DNA of 64,000 nucleotides from Prosthecochloris ethylica (GCF_015234275.1 NZ_JADGII010000010.1); one strand, 5' to 3'. Positions 7,887 through 20,736 are shown, counted from the stretch's first letter. Program-made: numbers and translations. Notes: generated by a model not told the origin, from the sequence alone.

Positions 7887-9665
7887 GTGAATCACTTTTA
7901 CCTGCCGTTTGAAAAGCGGAACGACTTCCGCTATTGTCCATCCTGCATCGAGCAGCTGACAGAGTACGAAAAATACCAGCTGTCGTTCCATCCGGAGCGG
8001 CCGAAATACCTTGACTACCTTGACGTCTTTGCCGATGTGAGCCCCTGTTTCGAAAGCAGTGCACACGGGGCAAACCTGATTCAGACCCACACAGCAACGC
8101 TCCCTTCGCCTTCAGGTCCGCTCAGGCTCATGCTGATCGGCCAGCAGTCCTCGCCCACAAGCGACTTCGAACAGTTGCAGGACATGATGAAAACCAACGG
8201 CACGGCCGAAACCTGGAACCAGGGCATGCCGACCCCGGCATCGTATGAGCGCGCGCTGGCGGCCATCAAGCTGGCAGAAAAGGAGCAACGGCTGATCATA
8301 ACCATCATCGACACTCCCGGAGCCGACCCGACCGAAGAGGCCGAGGCAGGAGGCATTGCCTGGAAAATCGGCAGCTGCATGCAGGCACTGGCCGAGGCCA
8401 CCGTTCCGACCCTCTCCGTCATCATCAACCGTGGCTGCAGCGGCGGAGCGATCGCGCTGACCGGTTGTGACAGGGTACTCGCCATGGAGTATGCAACCTA
8501 CCTGGTCATCTCTCCTGAAGCCTGCTCATCGATTCTCTTCAGGACCCGGAACAAGGCGAACCTGGCGGCAGAAATATCACAGATCACCGCCAGAAAAGCG
8601 CTGCAGAACGGCATACTCGACGAACTGATCCCGGAACCCGACGGTCCGGCGCACCGTTTTCCGGAGGCTGCAAGGCAATCGTTCAAGAAAGCGGTCACCA
8701 GGCATGCGCGTGAACTCCTCGACATTCCCCGGGCAGAGATTTTCCCCCGCCGCGTCGAACGCTGGCGAAGGATCGGGCAGTGGGAAACACTGAGCGAACA
8801 AACAATTGCCGGCTTCGAGCAACGGAAATCACGACTGATCCAGCCCCCCCGAAACGGCCTCTTCATCAAGCGCCACGACAACTGCCGCAACGAAGACCAG
8901 AGGAGAATCTACGACCCAGTCCTCTACTCGCAGCTCCTGCATGAAAACTTTGTCTGTCCCGACTGCCGCTACCGCTATACCCGGCTGTCGGCATGGGACT
9001 ACATCGACCTGGCTCTCGATGAAGGCTCCTTCAGGGAGCACGCATCCACCAGGCTGCTCGGTGACAAGGACATCCTCTCGTTCCCGGACTATACCGAAAA
9101 ACTTGACGAAGCCCGGCAGAAAACCGGCCTCGCCGCGGCATGCATCACCGGCAACGGCACCGTCGAGCAGAGGCAGGTCGTTTTCTGCGCCACCGATTTC
9201 GGCTTCCTCGGCGGCTCGTTCTGCATGTCGACCGGAGAAAAAATCTGGCTGGCCTGCCAGGAAGCGCTGGAGCGGCGCGCCCCGATCATCCTGCAGGCCT
9301 CGGGAGGCGGAGCACGCATGCACGAAGGGTGCTCATCGATGGTGAGCATCCCGAAAATTCACGTTGCACTCTCCCGCGTCGAAAAAGCCGGGCTGCAGGT
9401 CATCACCATCATCACCGACCCGACCCTCGGCGGGGTCGCAATCGGCATCGGCTCGCGCGGGGTTCGCCTGTTTGAACATCGTGCAGCAAATATCGGGTTT
9501 TCCGGCAAGAGAGTTATCGAGCAATACACCGGCAAAAAAACATCACGCGACTTCCAGACGACCGGCTGGCTGCAGCAGAAGGGCTTTGCCCGCCACATTG
9601 TCAGGCTGGAAACCCTGAAACAGCACATCGGCCGCCTCATCGGCGAACATGAGCGTGCATCCTGA
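7887..9665 (+). CDS. Fused AccA-AccD-type acyl-CoA carboxyltransferase, probably for propionyl-CoA
   Basis: This is the carboxyltransferase of a biotin-dependent acyl-CoA carboxylase with both halves in one chain. The N-terminal half is AccA-like (IITIIDTPGADPTEEAEAGG, then INRGCSGGAIAL). The C-terminal half is AccD-like (LALDEGSF, DFGFLGGSFCMSTGEK, ASGGGARMHEG, TDPTLGGVA). From its place between epimerase and mutase I infer it carboxylates propionyl-CoA; no biotin carboxylase or biotin carrier is in the window. No ATG exists near the start: I chose the GTG at 7887 (592 aa); a TTG at 7848 overlapping mce would add 13 residues. Only one CxxC pair (FVCPDC) of the AccD zinc ribbon is in the usual place, while a second pair (YCPSC) lies at the extreme N-terminus. 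Confidence 0.8.
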   Translation: MNHFYLPFEKRNDFRYCPSCIEQLTEYEKYQLSFHPERPKYLDYLDVFADVSPCFESSAHGANLIQTHTATLPSPSGPLRLMLIGQQSSPTSDFEQLQDMMKTNGTAETWNQGMPTPASYERALAAIKLAEKEQRLIITIIDTPGADPTEEAEAGGIAWKIGSCMQALAEATVPTLSVIINRGCSGGAIALTGCDRVLAMEYATYLVISPEACSSILFRTRNKANLAAEISQITARKALQNGILDELIPEPDGPAHRFPEAARQSFKKAVTRHARELLDIPRAEIFPRRVERWRRIGQWETLSEQTIAGFEQRKSRLIQPPRNGLFIKRHDNCRNEDQRRIYDPVLYSQLLHENFVCPDCRYRYTRLSAWDYIDLALDEGSFREHASTRLLGDKDILSFPDYTEKLDEARQKTGLAAACITGNGTVEQRQVVFCATDFGFLGGSFCMSTGEKIWLACQEALERRAPIILQASGGGARMHEGCSSMVSIPKIHVALSRVEKAGLQVITIITDPTLGGVAIGIGSRGVRLFEHRAANIGFSGKRVIEQYTGKKTSRDFQTTGWLQQKGFARHIVRLETLKQHIGRLIGEHERAS

Positions 9666-9683
9666 ATAACACAATTATATCCT

Positions 9684-12829
<3,146 letters not shown>

Positions 12830-12833
<4 letters not shown>

Positions 12834-13849
12834 AACAGAACAGATCGAAACGCAGGGCTCCAACGACCCAGGCCCTCATCAGGGGCATCGAAAAAGGGCA
12901 GCGCGGAGCGCTCAGCAAAGCGATTACCCTGGTAGAATCACACCGACCGGACCACCGGGAACAGGCTCACACGATTCTCGACGCCTGCCTTCCGTTCCGT
13001 TGCGAGTCGCTGCGTATCGGGATCACCGGACCGCCGGGTGTCGGCAAAAGCACGATCATCGAAGCCCTTGGAGACACGATTCTGGAAGAGCCAGCCAACA
13101 AGCTGGCGGTGCTCACCATCGATCCCAGCAGCAGCCGATCGAAAGGCAGCATTCTCGGCGACAAATCACGCATGGAAAAGCTTGCACAGCGCAGCGAGGT
13201 CTACATCCGCCCCTCTCCGTCCTCAGGGCACCTCGGAGGAACATCGCCCAGAACCCATGAAACGATCCTGCTGTGCGAAGCCGCAGGCTACAATGTCATT
13301 ATTGTCGAAACCGTCGGGGTGGGACAATCTGAAATTTCAGTCGACGACATGGTGGATTTTATCCTGCTGCTCATCCAGCCCGGATCGGGAGACGAACTGC
13401 AGGGGATGAAACGAGGGATCATGGAAATCGCCGACGCTGTCGCTGTCACAAAAGCAGACCAGGCTTCTCGGCAAAGCATGCAGCACGCTGTCTCGTCATG
13501 CCGTTCAGCCCTGCAGCTGATGCCGAAAAAATACCCCTGCTGGTCACCGCACGTCTTCGAGGTATCATCGATGAACGGAAAAGGTATCGGTGAACTCTGG
13601 CAGAACGCTCTGGATTTCAGAACGGCACTGAGGGCTCACAACCTGTTCGACACACACCGCCATCGGCAACTCGACCATTTCTTCAAAACACTCATCGAAG
13701 AGCAGCTGAAGGCGGCCTTCTACCGTCACCCGGATGTACGAAAACATCTTTCCGGGCTGACCGCCGAAATCCGGCAGAACAGGCTCACCCCGTTCAGCGG
13801 AGCCCGGCAACTGATCGAAAAAGTTATTTCTCCTCTTCCTCCTCGATAA
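12830..13849 (+). CDS. meaB: MeaB/ArgK-family GTPase, methylmalonyl-CoA mutase chaperone
   Basis: This G3E-family GTPase protects and reloads methylmalonyl-CoA mutase with cobalamin. Visible motifs are the Walker A GPPGVGKSTIIEALG, the switch/Mg segment IDPSSSRSKGSILGDK, the VETVGVGQSE segment with G3 function and the base-recognition VTKAD. The 339-residue length is typical. Its start overlaps the mutase stop by 4 bp, so translation is coupled. The 3' end overlaps the convergent usp gene by 26 bp, leaving no room for a separate terminator between them. Confidence 0.96.
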
Positions 13850-14291
13850 ACTCCTTTTCCTCGGCCTTGACAATAAGCACGGGGCACATCGCCCTGCGCA
13901 CCACCGACTCTGCCACACTGCCCATCAGCAGGCGGCTCAGCCCAGTCTTGCCGTGGGATCCCAGAATAATGAGGTTCACATCCAGCTCTTCAGCCTTGTC
14001 GAGAATTATTTCTGACGGCGTACCGATTTCCACATCCGACGTCACTTCGAGCCCATGGGCGGCCTCTTCTTTCACAATCGCGTCGAGATCCTCCCGGGCA
14101 GCTTTCTCGAGATCCTCCTCCAGGGGAACGTATGACAGCGACATGTCAACCGCCATCGGACGTGGCTCGACCACGTTGAGCAGGTGCAGCGAAGCCCCCA
14201 TGCCCTGCGCAAACTCACGGGCATAGCGGATAGACTTGCGCGATGCGTCTGAAAAATCTACAGGGCAGAGAATTTTACGGATCTTGATCAT
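13824..14291 (-). CDS. Universal stress protein (UspA family)
   Basis: This 155-residue cytoplasmic protein has the Usp alpha/beta fold: N-terminal KILCPVDFSDASRKSIRYA and the ATP-binding C-terminal pattern GSHGKTGLSRLLMGSVAE followed by VVRRAMCPVLIV. It ends in an acidic glutamate-rich tail (EKEFIEEEEEK). It is the last gene of a tightly overlapping minus-strand unit nfeD-slipin-usp, and its start overlaps the slipin stop by ATGA. Its own stop lies inside the 3' end of meaB. Confidence 0.93.
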   Translation of the reverse strand: MIKIRKILCPVDFSDASRKSIRYAREFAQGMGASLHLLNVVEPRPMAVDMSLSYVPLEEDLEKAAREDLDAIVKEEAAHGLEVTSDVEIGTPSEIILDKAEELDVNLIILGSHGKTGLSRLLMGSVAESVVRRAMCPVLIVKAEEKEFIEEEEEK

Positions 14292-15049
14292 GACTGTCTG
14301 GTTTTGACGTTATCGAGAAAAGGCTGAAACAGGTCGATCGGTATCGGGAAGACCGTCGTGGAATTGTTTTCGGCAGCGATATCCTGCAGGGTCTGCAGAT
14401 ACCGCAGCTGCAATGCTCCAGGGTTTTCGGCAATAATCGCCGCAGCCTCGTTCAGGCGCTTTGCCGCCTGGAACTCCCCTTCCGCATTGATCACCTTGGC
14501 TCGACGCTCCCGCTCCGCCTCGGCCTGCTGGGCCATGGCCCGCTGCATATCGATCGGCAGATCGATCTCCTTGATTTCGACCTTGCTGACCTTCACGCCC
14601 CAGGGCTCGGTATCCTTGTCGAGAATCGCCTGTATCTGGTCATTGATTTCATCCCGCTCCGACAGCAGGTGATCGAGCTCTCCCTGGCCGCAGGTACTGC
14701 GCAGGGTCGTCTGGGCCAGCTGGGAGGTAGCAAAATAAAAGTCCTCCACATCCACCACGGCCTTGATCGAATCGAGCACACGGAAATACACCACCGCACT
14801 CACCTTGACGGTCACGTTATCCTTGGTAATGACATCCTGGGGCGGCACATCGAGCGTTACGGTCCGCAGGTCCACCCGCACCATTTTATCGATCACTGGG
14901 ATCAGGATGATAATCCCCGGGCCTTTCGCCCCGATCACCCTACCCAGGCGGAACACCACCGCCCGCTCGTATTCACGAAGAATTTTTACCGCCGATGCAA
15001 GAAAAGCAACCAGCAGCACCAGCAACGGAATCAGGTTCAGACTGATCAT
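14288..15049 (-). CDS. Slipin/SPFH-domain membrane protein (stomatin family)
   Basis: The protein has one N-terminal membrane segment (LIPLLVLLVAFLASAVKIL) followed by a SPFH/band-7 domain (REYERAVVFRLGRVIGAKGPG) and a C-terminal helical region rich in Ala/Glu (AQQAEAERERRAKVINAEGE). Slipins oligomerise in membrane microdomains and are classic partners of NfeD proteases. Here the start overlaps the nfeD stop by ATGA and the stop overlaps the usp start, so all three genes should be co-translated. At 253 residues it is a normal-length bacterial slipin. Confidence 0.95.
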   Translation of the reverse strand: MISLNLIPLLVLLVAFLASAVKILREYERAVVFRLGRVIGAKGPGIIILIPVIDKMVRVDLRTVTLDVPPQDVITKDNVTVKVSAVVYFRVLDSIKAVVDVEDFYFATSQLAQTTLRSTCGQGELDHLLSERDEINDQIQAILDKDTEPWGVKVSKVEIKEIDLPIDMQRAMAQQAEAERERRAKVINAEGEFQAAKRLNEAAAIIAENPGALQLRYLQTLQDIAAENNSTTVFPIPIDLFQPFLDNVKTRQS

Positions 15050-16386
15050 GACACACGCTCCTTTTTTGATTTCACCTGCACAACCATACCGCTGACGCGG
15101 TCGACAACCACTTCTGTCCGCTCATCCAGCGACTCCGCGCTTTCAGCATTCCACAGCTCTCCATGCACATAGACCTTGCCGGGCTCACCGGGGCGGATCG
15201 CCCTGACCACACGCCCTTCAGCCCCCAAGAGCGACTCGGGACCCGACGCCGGACCAGTCATCGCAGAACGGGCAACCAGCCATGCGATCAGGAGCATGGT
15301 AATCGAAACTGCGATAAAGACCGGCAGAAAGACGTACATCGAAAGCGACACGCCGGTCTCAGGAGTATCGAACAGCATGAGAGAGCCGACGAGCAAAGCT
15401 ATCAGGCCGGAAATCGCCAGAACGCCCCCGCTCGTCACAAACACCTCGAGCCCGAGGAACACGACAGCAAGAACCAGCAGCAGCAATCCCACGACATTGA
15501 CCGGAAGCGCCTGCAGGGCGAACAACCCGAGCAGAAGGGAAATAGCACCTGCCACCCCAGGAAATATCGCCCCGGGATTTGCCAGCTCGAAGTACAATCC
15601 CACCAGGCCGACCATAATGAAAATATAAGCAAGGTTCGGGTCGGCAAGCCGCATCAGCACCTGCTCCTGCAGCGAAGGCGTAAGCTCACGAACCTCTGCA
15701 CCAGCTGTCGAGAGCATGACGACACCGGACGCCGTGTCCACTTCCCGACCGTCAATCGCTGCAAGCAGTTCGTCACGGTTGTCGGCCACCAGGTCGATAA
15801 CACCGGCTTCCAGGGCCTCACGTGCTGTCGAGGCAATGCTTTTGCGAACTGCGTCTTCAGCCCACCCGGAGTTTCTGTCGCGCTCTTCCGCAAGACTGCG
15901 CGCAAACGCCGCCAGGTCATTCACCGCTTTTTCACTCATGGGACCGCCATCCTGATCATCGTTTCCGCCGATACCAACCGGATGAGCCGCCCCGATCTCG
16001 GTACCGGGCGACATTGCCGCAACATGTGCGGCAATGGTCAGCAAAGCTCCGGCCGAAGCCGCCTGGGCACCCGCCGGAGCGACATATACCACCACCGGCA
16101 GCGGTGACGCCAGGATATCCTTCACCATCTGGCGCAGTGAGGTCACCAGTCCTCCCGGGGTATCGAGCTCGATCAGCAGTGCATGCGCATCATCTGCAGC
16201 CGCACGCGCGAGGGCACGGGCAAGAAAATCCGCACTGCCCGGATTGACACTTCCATGAAGGCTGAGCGTGTAGACAATATTTTTCTCTTTGCTCTCATCT
16301 GCCAGGGCCGGCCCCGAAACCAAGAACAGGCAGAACAACCCAACGGCACAGAGTGCGCGCACCATCGCCAGATAACGGTTTTTCAT
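15046..16386 (-). CDS. NfeD-family membrane-bound serine protease (long form)
   Basis: After a signal peptide (about residues 1-30) comes a ClpP-like protease domain (LLIELDTPGGLVTSLRQMV, then VAPAGAQAASAGALLTIAAHVAAM with the nucleophile serine). This is followed by a cluster of membrane helices (about residues 250-385) and a C-terminal OB-fold NfeD domain (LLGAEGRVVRAIRPGEPGKVYVHGE, read in parts). The long NfeD form cleaves hydrophobic tails of stomatin partners, consistent with slipin being next in the operon. I chose the ATG at 16384-16386 (446 aa); an upstream in-frame TTG at 16407 would add seven residues. Confidence 0.92.
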   Translation of the reverse strand: MKNRYLAMVRALCAVGLFCLFLVSGPALADESKEKNIVYTLSLHGSVNPGSADFLARALARAAADDAHALLIELDTPGGLVTSLRQMVKDILASPLPVVVYVAPAGAQAASAGALLTIAAHVAAMSPGTEIGAAHPVGIGGNDDQDGGPMSEKAVNDLAAFARSLAEERDRNSGWAEDAVRKSIASTAREALEAGVIDLVADNRDELLAAIDGREVDTASGVVMLSTAGAEVRELTPSLQEQVLMRLADPNLAYIFIMVGLVGLYFELANPGAIFPGVAGAISLLLGLFALQALPVNVVGLLLLVLAVVFLGLEVFVTSGGVLAISGLIALLVGSLMLFDTPETGVSLSMYVFLPVFIAVSITMLLIAWLVARSAMTGPASGPESLLGAEGRVVRAIRPGEPGKVYVHGELWNAESAESLDERTEVVVDRVSGMVVQVKSKKERVS

Positions 16387-16655
16387 GGACTTACGAGTGC
16401 AATACAATTTGAAATGCTCACTATCATAATATAAATAAACATTTTGTCCCCTCCTCCCGGTTCCTCTGACGAAAAAAACCCTGCAGAAACTTCAGTACCA
16501 TGGTGACCGGAACGTCCATCTTCCTGTGCGCCGGTACAGCAGTTTCACTGCATTCCATCCAGAGAACAGTCAGGTATACACAAAATTATCATCCATCACA
16601 GCAAATAGCACCCGAAGCTCTTTCGAAAGAATCCATAACTTTTTATTTTACAGCG
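16387..16655. other. Intergenic region upstream of nfeD
   Basis: About 270 bases with no convincing gene on either strand. The AT-rich stretch at about 16418-16445, just upstream of nfeD, is the likely minus-strand promoter region, but I cannot assign boxes with confidence. Confidence 0.4.
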
Positions 16656-16820
16656 TCATACCCAATCATCCCTGAGTAACCCCATGCACCCTGTGCGACT
16701 CGACAACCTGACCGGAAAGCTCCTGCGGCACCCCTCGCACTGCAGATGCAGCTCACTGTCCGGATTCTGCAGCTCATGAATGCCAGACTCACACCATTGG
16801 CACCTTCCCCACACTGCCAT
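16656..16820 (-). CDS. Possible small CxxC...CxxC zinc-ribbon-like protein (54 aa)
   Basis: A 54-codon frame on the minus strand starts MAVWGRCQWC and continues with QCEGCRRSFPVRL about 20 residues later, then GCMGLL. Two CxxC knuckles with this spacing look like a small zinc ribbon rather than random translation. No clear Shine-Dalgarno precedes the ATG at 16818-16820, and the gene sits alone, head to head with the methyltransferase gene (24 bp between starts). Could be spurious. Confidence 0.35.
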   Translation of the reverse strand: MAVWGRCQWCESGIHELQNPDSELHLQCEGCRRSFPVRLSSRTGCMGLLRDDWV

Positions 16821-16844
16821 GAAGTCAATCAGTAAACGATTATC

Positions 16845-18242
16845 ATGACCCTTCACTTCAACACGGCGTTTCTGCTCAACTCGATCGATGCCTGGGAACA
16901 GGACCGGCGGCAGCGGTTCGACCTGGCCTCGTTAACAGAATCATTTCACGAATCCGTGCCCGCCCTCGACTTTATCGACTGGAAAATCACCGCCGTCGAA
17001 CGTGGGTACGCAGAATCCCTCCTTCCGCTGATTCCCAACTCCTCCAACCAGTACATCGCACACCAGGGACCGCTGATGCTGCTTGCAGCGGAATACACCG
17101 GAGGCCTCGCCCTGACGTCACTGTTCCACCTTGTCCCGATTATCGGCTTCTGGCCTTCTGTCGACAACGATGCAGGCTACATGTGGGGAGCGAAGGCATC
17201 CATCAAATGGCTGACCCCGAGCTGCCACAATCTCACCTGCAAGGCACGCATCGAGCAGGACAAATGGGAACGCCTCGCCAACCGGTTTGCCAGCAGCAAC
17301 AGGGTGGTTGCAACGATTCCCATTCACATGTATAACAGCCACAAACTTGTCGCTGTCGCCGAATTCACCTACTGGGCGCAGGATATGAGAGGCCTGAAGC
17401 GCAACGCCTTCGATGTCGAAAAAATCGACATGCTGTATGCGCATAAAACCCGCACAACCGCCAAGCTTATCGTTGGGTTGCGCGCCATCGAACAGGAAAA
17501 ACCTGTCGGGGAACGCCGTTTCGACGATCCCTACGCATTCATGCTTGCAGGAAAACACGGCATCACACTGGCCCGCCGTTTCAGCGCGGCCACCCCCCAG
17601 CTGCAGAACATGATCACGGCCCGCACGCAACATCTCGATAAAGCGGTCAGCGCATTCTCACAAAGCACAGACGTCTTCAATATCGTCAATATCGGAGCCG
17701 GGTACGACAGCCGGTTCTGGCGACTCGCTATCGACAACGCCACCATATTCGACCTCGACCTGCCCATCATGCTGAACGAACGCAAACGGATTTTCGACTA
17801 CAGCAAAAAACCGGGGATTCACAACATCGACATCGATCTCGAACGCCAGACCATCGATACCGCATTGCGTCAGTGCCGTTATTTCGACCCGGAACTGCCG
17901 ACATTTTTTATCTGGGAAGGGGGATCGATGTATTTCGAAGAAGCCGATATCGACAATATCCTGAGTTCGGTCAGGAAACTCATGACCCCGGGTTCACGGT
18001 TCTGGCTTGACTACGTCTCGAAAGACCTGGTGCAATCGACAACAGGAATCAGAGAAATTGAACGATTCATCACCAACATCCGAAAAATGGGCGAACCGTT
18101 CATCAACGGATACAACGACATAGCCTCTCTTGCAAACACGTATCATCTGAGCGTTGAAGAGAACGTTCATTCCGGTTCTGCTCTGCAGCTTGACGAAGAG
18201 ATCTACAAACACTACAGCTTCACTATTCTCAGAGAAGAATGA
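16845..18242 (+). CDS. Hotdog-fold domain fused to a PPM1/LCMT-type O-methyltransferase
   Basis: Two parts are visible in 465 residues. Residues about 40-190 look like a DUF4442/PaaI-type hotdog domain (LDFIDWKITAVERGYAESLL, then IAHQGPLMLLAAEYTGGLA, then AKASIKWLTPSCHNLTCKA). Residues about 225-465 are a leucine-carboxyl-methyltransferase-like SAM domain (ARTQHLDKAVS, VNIGAGYDSRFWRL as motif I, FDLDLPIML, FFIWEGGSMYFEEADI). The family esterifies carboxyl groups; hotdog domains bind or hydrolyse acyl thioesters. The stop overlaps the sensor-kinase start by ATGA and an SDR gene follows, so I infer a role in making or modifying a small acyl-derived molecule sensed by the kinase. That is inference only. 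Confidence 0.72.
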   Translation: MTLHFNTAFLLNSIDAWEQDRRQRFDLASLTESFHESVPALDFIDWKITAVERGYAESLLPLIPNSSNQYIAHQGPLMLLAAEYTGGLALTSLFHLVPIIGFWPSVDNDAGYMWGAKASIKWLTPSCHNLTCKARIEQDKWERLANRFASSNRVVATIPIHMYNSHKLVAVAEFTYWAQDMRGLKRNAFDVEKIDMLYAHKTRTTAKLIVGLRAIEQEKPVGERRFDDPYAFMLAGKHGITLARRFSAATPQLQNMITARTQHLDKAVSAFSQSTDVFNIVNIGAGYDSRFWRLAIDNATIFDLDLPIMLNERKRIFDYSKKPGIHNIDIDLERQTIDTALRQCRYFDPELPTFFIWEGGSMYFEEADIDNILSSVRKLMTPGSRFWLDYVSKDLVQSTTGIREIERFITNIRKMGEPFINGYNDIASLANTYHLSVEENVHSGSALQLDEEIYKHYSFTILREE

Positions 18243-20728
18243 ACGCCATGACCTCCATACAGACCGCCATCACGGCATGTATAAACAAGGCCCGGGACTT
18301 TCTCCGCCATGACTACGAGCAGAACAGGCTGACCATCGACCTGATCCGCTACATCGCACTGTGGGGACATCCTCTCTACTACGTCATCTGCGCAATTCTC
18401 CTGCCGCAGCCCTATGAATCGCTCGAGCTGCGCTTTGCGTCCCCGATCACCTTCATTCCGCTGCTCTTCTACAAGCGCTATCCCGACGCCTTCAAACCCT
18501 GGCTCAACCTGTACTGGTACCTGTGGATAACCTTCACGTTCCCCTTCATCTTCACGTTCCTGATGCTGATGAACGAGATGTCCGGCTTGTGGCTTGTGGC
18601 CGAAACCGTCATGCTTGTGGTCTTCATGATCTTCATACCGAATTATTTCATCCTGTTCGCCCTGCTGGTCGCCGGCCTCTGGTCAGCATACATCGCATAC
18701 GTACAGGTCACCGGCGAACACCTGTCACTGACGACCGACATCATCGAAAACTTCGTATCCATTCCGATCGCGGTTCTTCTCGGACTTGTCCTGAACTACA
18801 CCAACAAAAAAGGCGCCATGGCACACGAGCGCAACCGGCTCCTGCAGTCACTTGCAGGAAGCATCGCGCATGAAATGCGCAACCCGCTCGGCCAGGTCCG
18901 CCAGTGCCTGAACAGTATCCAGAAAATCCTTCCCCCGTTCCGTTCCTCCAACCCGTCCATCTCCATGACCGGGCAGAACCTCAACCGCATCTATCAGCGG
19001 GTTTCACACGGACAGATGGCCGTCAAGCGAGGAACCCAGGTTATCGACATGATTCTCGGTGAAATTCGTGAAAGTCCTATCGACCCCGAAAGTTTCTCGT
19101 ATGCTTCAGCCGGCCGTATCATCCGAAAAGCACTTGACGAATACGGATATGAAAACGAAGACGAACGTCAACGCGTTTCGGCCGACACGCGCGACAGCTT
19201 CATCTGCCATATCAGCGAAACCCTCTTCATTTTCGTGATATTCAACCTTCTCAAAAACGCCCTCTACTACATCGGCAGCCACACCGGCAGCCATATCAGC
19301 ATCAGGCTCAAGAAAGGAGAGAAAGTAAACACCGTGTTTTTTCGTGACACCGGCCCGGGGATCTCTCCGGAAGAACTGCCGCATATTTTCGACAGCTTCC
19401 ACACCAAAGGCAAAAAAGACGGTACCGGCCTCGGCCTGGCCTACTGCAAACGTATCATGAACGCTTTCGGGGGCGATATCAGCTGTGATTCCATCAAGGG
19501 CAGCTATACCGAATTCACCCTGACCTTTCCGGTCGTCGCTCAGGAGAAGCTGCAGCGCTTCAACGCGCATATCATAGACAACGCCCGCCCCGACTTCCAT
19601 GGCAAACGCATTCTGGCGGTCGATGACGAACAAAGCCAGCGCCTGGTCATCGAGCAGTTCCTGCGTCCCCTCGGCGTCCATATCGACCTGGCATCGAACG
19701 GCCCCGAAGCGCTCGCAGAGGTCTCAAACTCCCGTTACGATCTCATTATCATGGACATCAACATGCCGGGCATGAACGGTTACGAAACCGTCGAGCAGCT
19801 GCGAATGCTGGAACGCAGCAATAGCGCCTCACCCGTGCCCATCGTCGCCTACAGTGCTGAACCCGCCTATATTGCCGGGCCCATGGCAGAAAAAGCCGGC
19901 ATGCAGGCCATGATTTCCAAGCCGTGCAGCCAGGCTGAACTGATCAATGCCCTGCGCTCTGTTCTCCGCCGCACCACAACGGCAGAAATCAGCAAACACC
20001 GGCTCGACAGCACACGCATTCTGCTGGTCGACGATTCAGCGCTCAACCGCGAACTGCTTGCCATGGTCCTCACCGATGCCGGGCTCCACCCCGCTATCGC
20101 CGTCAATGGCGAGGACGGCTGGAACATGCTGCAGAAGGAACGGTTCGACATGCTGATCACCGATATTCACATGCCGGGCCTCGACGGCCTCGACCTCACC
20201 AGGCGCATCCGCGAGAGCCGAACAGCAGAGCTCCGAGAGCTCCCCATCATCGGCTTGAGCGGCTCGGCTGAGGAAGAAACTGCAGCAAGAAACGCAGGCA
20301 TGAACGACTTCAAACTGAAAACAGAAACCCCGGAAAACCTTATCAATACGATAAAAAACCAGCTGTCCACATCCCGGGCCGCCACACACTGCCCCTCAAG
20401 ACAAGCCGCCGCCATCGATCTAGAGAGAGCTGCCGAGGCAACCGGCCTTTCAGAAGACAATCTGAAACAGCTCTTCAGAACATTCCTCGAACAGACCCGC
20501 AATAAACCCGCTATCATACAACAGGCTCTCGACAGGAACGAGCTTGAAAAAGTGCAGGCAGAAGCACATACCATCAAGGGGAGTGCAGCCATCTTCGGTG
20601 CCGAAGAACTCAGCAGTTCAGCCCACCGAGTCGAACACAGCTGCCGGAACGGCACAACAGAAAACCTGGCAGAGCAGGTCGGCACCATGCTCCGCCACCT
20701 TCAGCAGGTAAGAAATTTCTCTGACTGA
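18239..20728 (+). CDS. CqsS-like membrane hybrid histidine kinase with two REC domains and Hpt
   Basis: The 829-residue protein has about six N-terminal membrane helices (residues 35-190), a HisKA domain (SIAHEMRNPLGQ, phospho-acceptor H211), an HATPase (RDTGPGISPEEL, then GTGLGLAYCKRIM), two receiver domains (phospho-acceptors D506 in MDINMPG and D642 in TDIHMPG) and a C-terminal Hpt (AHTIKGSA, H777). The membrane part (GHPLYYVI, LLPQPYESLELR) closely recalls Vibrio CqsS and Legionella LqsS, sensors of alpha-hydroxyketone signals. The start overlaps the hotdog-methyltransferase stop; the SDR follows after 8 bp. No DNA-binding output is encoded, so phosphate must pass to another regulator. 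Confidence 0.85.
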   Translation: MNAMTSIQTAITACINKARDFLRHDYEQNRLTIDLIRYIALWGHPLYYVICAILLPQPYESLELRFASPITFIPLLFYKRYPDAFKPWLNLYWYLWITFTFPFIFTFLMLMNEMSGLWLVAETVMLVVFMIFIPNYFILFALLVAGLWSAYIAYVQVTGEHLSLTTDIIENFVSIPIAVLLGLVLNYTNKKGAMAHERNRLLQSLAGSIAHEMRNPLGQVRQCLNSIQKILPPFRSSNPSISMTGQNLNRIYQRVSHGQMAVKRGTQVIDMILGEIRESPIDPESFSYASAGRIIRKALDEYGYENEDERQRVSADTRDSFICHISETLFIFVIFNLLKNALYYIGSHTGSHISIRLKKGEKVNTVFFRDTGPGISPEELPHIFDSFHTKGKKDGTGLGLAYCKRIMNAFGGDISCDSIKGSYTEFTLTFPVVAQEKLQRFNAHIIDNARPDFHGKRILAVDDEQSQRLVIEQFLRPLGVHIDLASNGPEALAEVSNSRYDLIIMDINMPGMNGYETVEQLRMLERSNSASPVPIVAYSAEPAYIAGPMAEKAGMQAMISKPCSQAELINALRSVLRRTTTAEISKHRLDSTRILLVDDSALNRELLAMVLTDAGLHPAIAVNGEDGWNMLQKERFDMLITDIHMPGLDGLDLTRRIRESRTAELRELPIIGLSGSAEEETAARNAGMNDFKLKTETPENLINTIKNQLSTSRAATHCPSRQAAAIDLERAAEATGLSEDNLKQLFRTFLEQTRNKPAIIQQALDRNELEKVQAEAHTIKGSAAIFGAEELSSSAHRVEHSCRNGTTENLAEQVGTMLRHLQQVRNFSD

Positions 20729-20736
20729 CAAGCTCT

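Noticed and set aside
16643..16828. A second small minus-strand frame (61 codons) overlapping the CxxC protein
   Set aside because: It lies in a different frame, lacks the paired CxxC motifs and has no ribosome-binding site.
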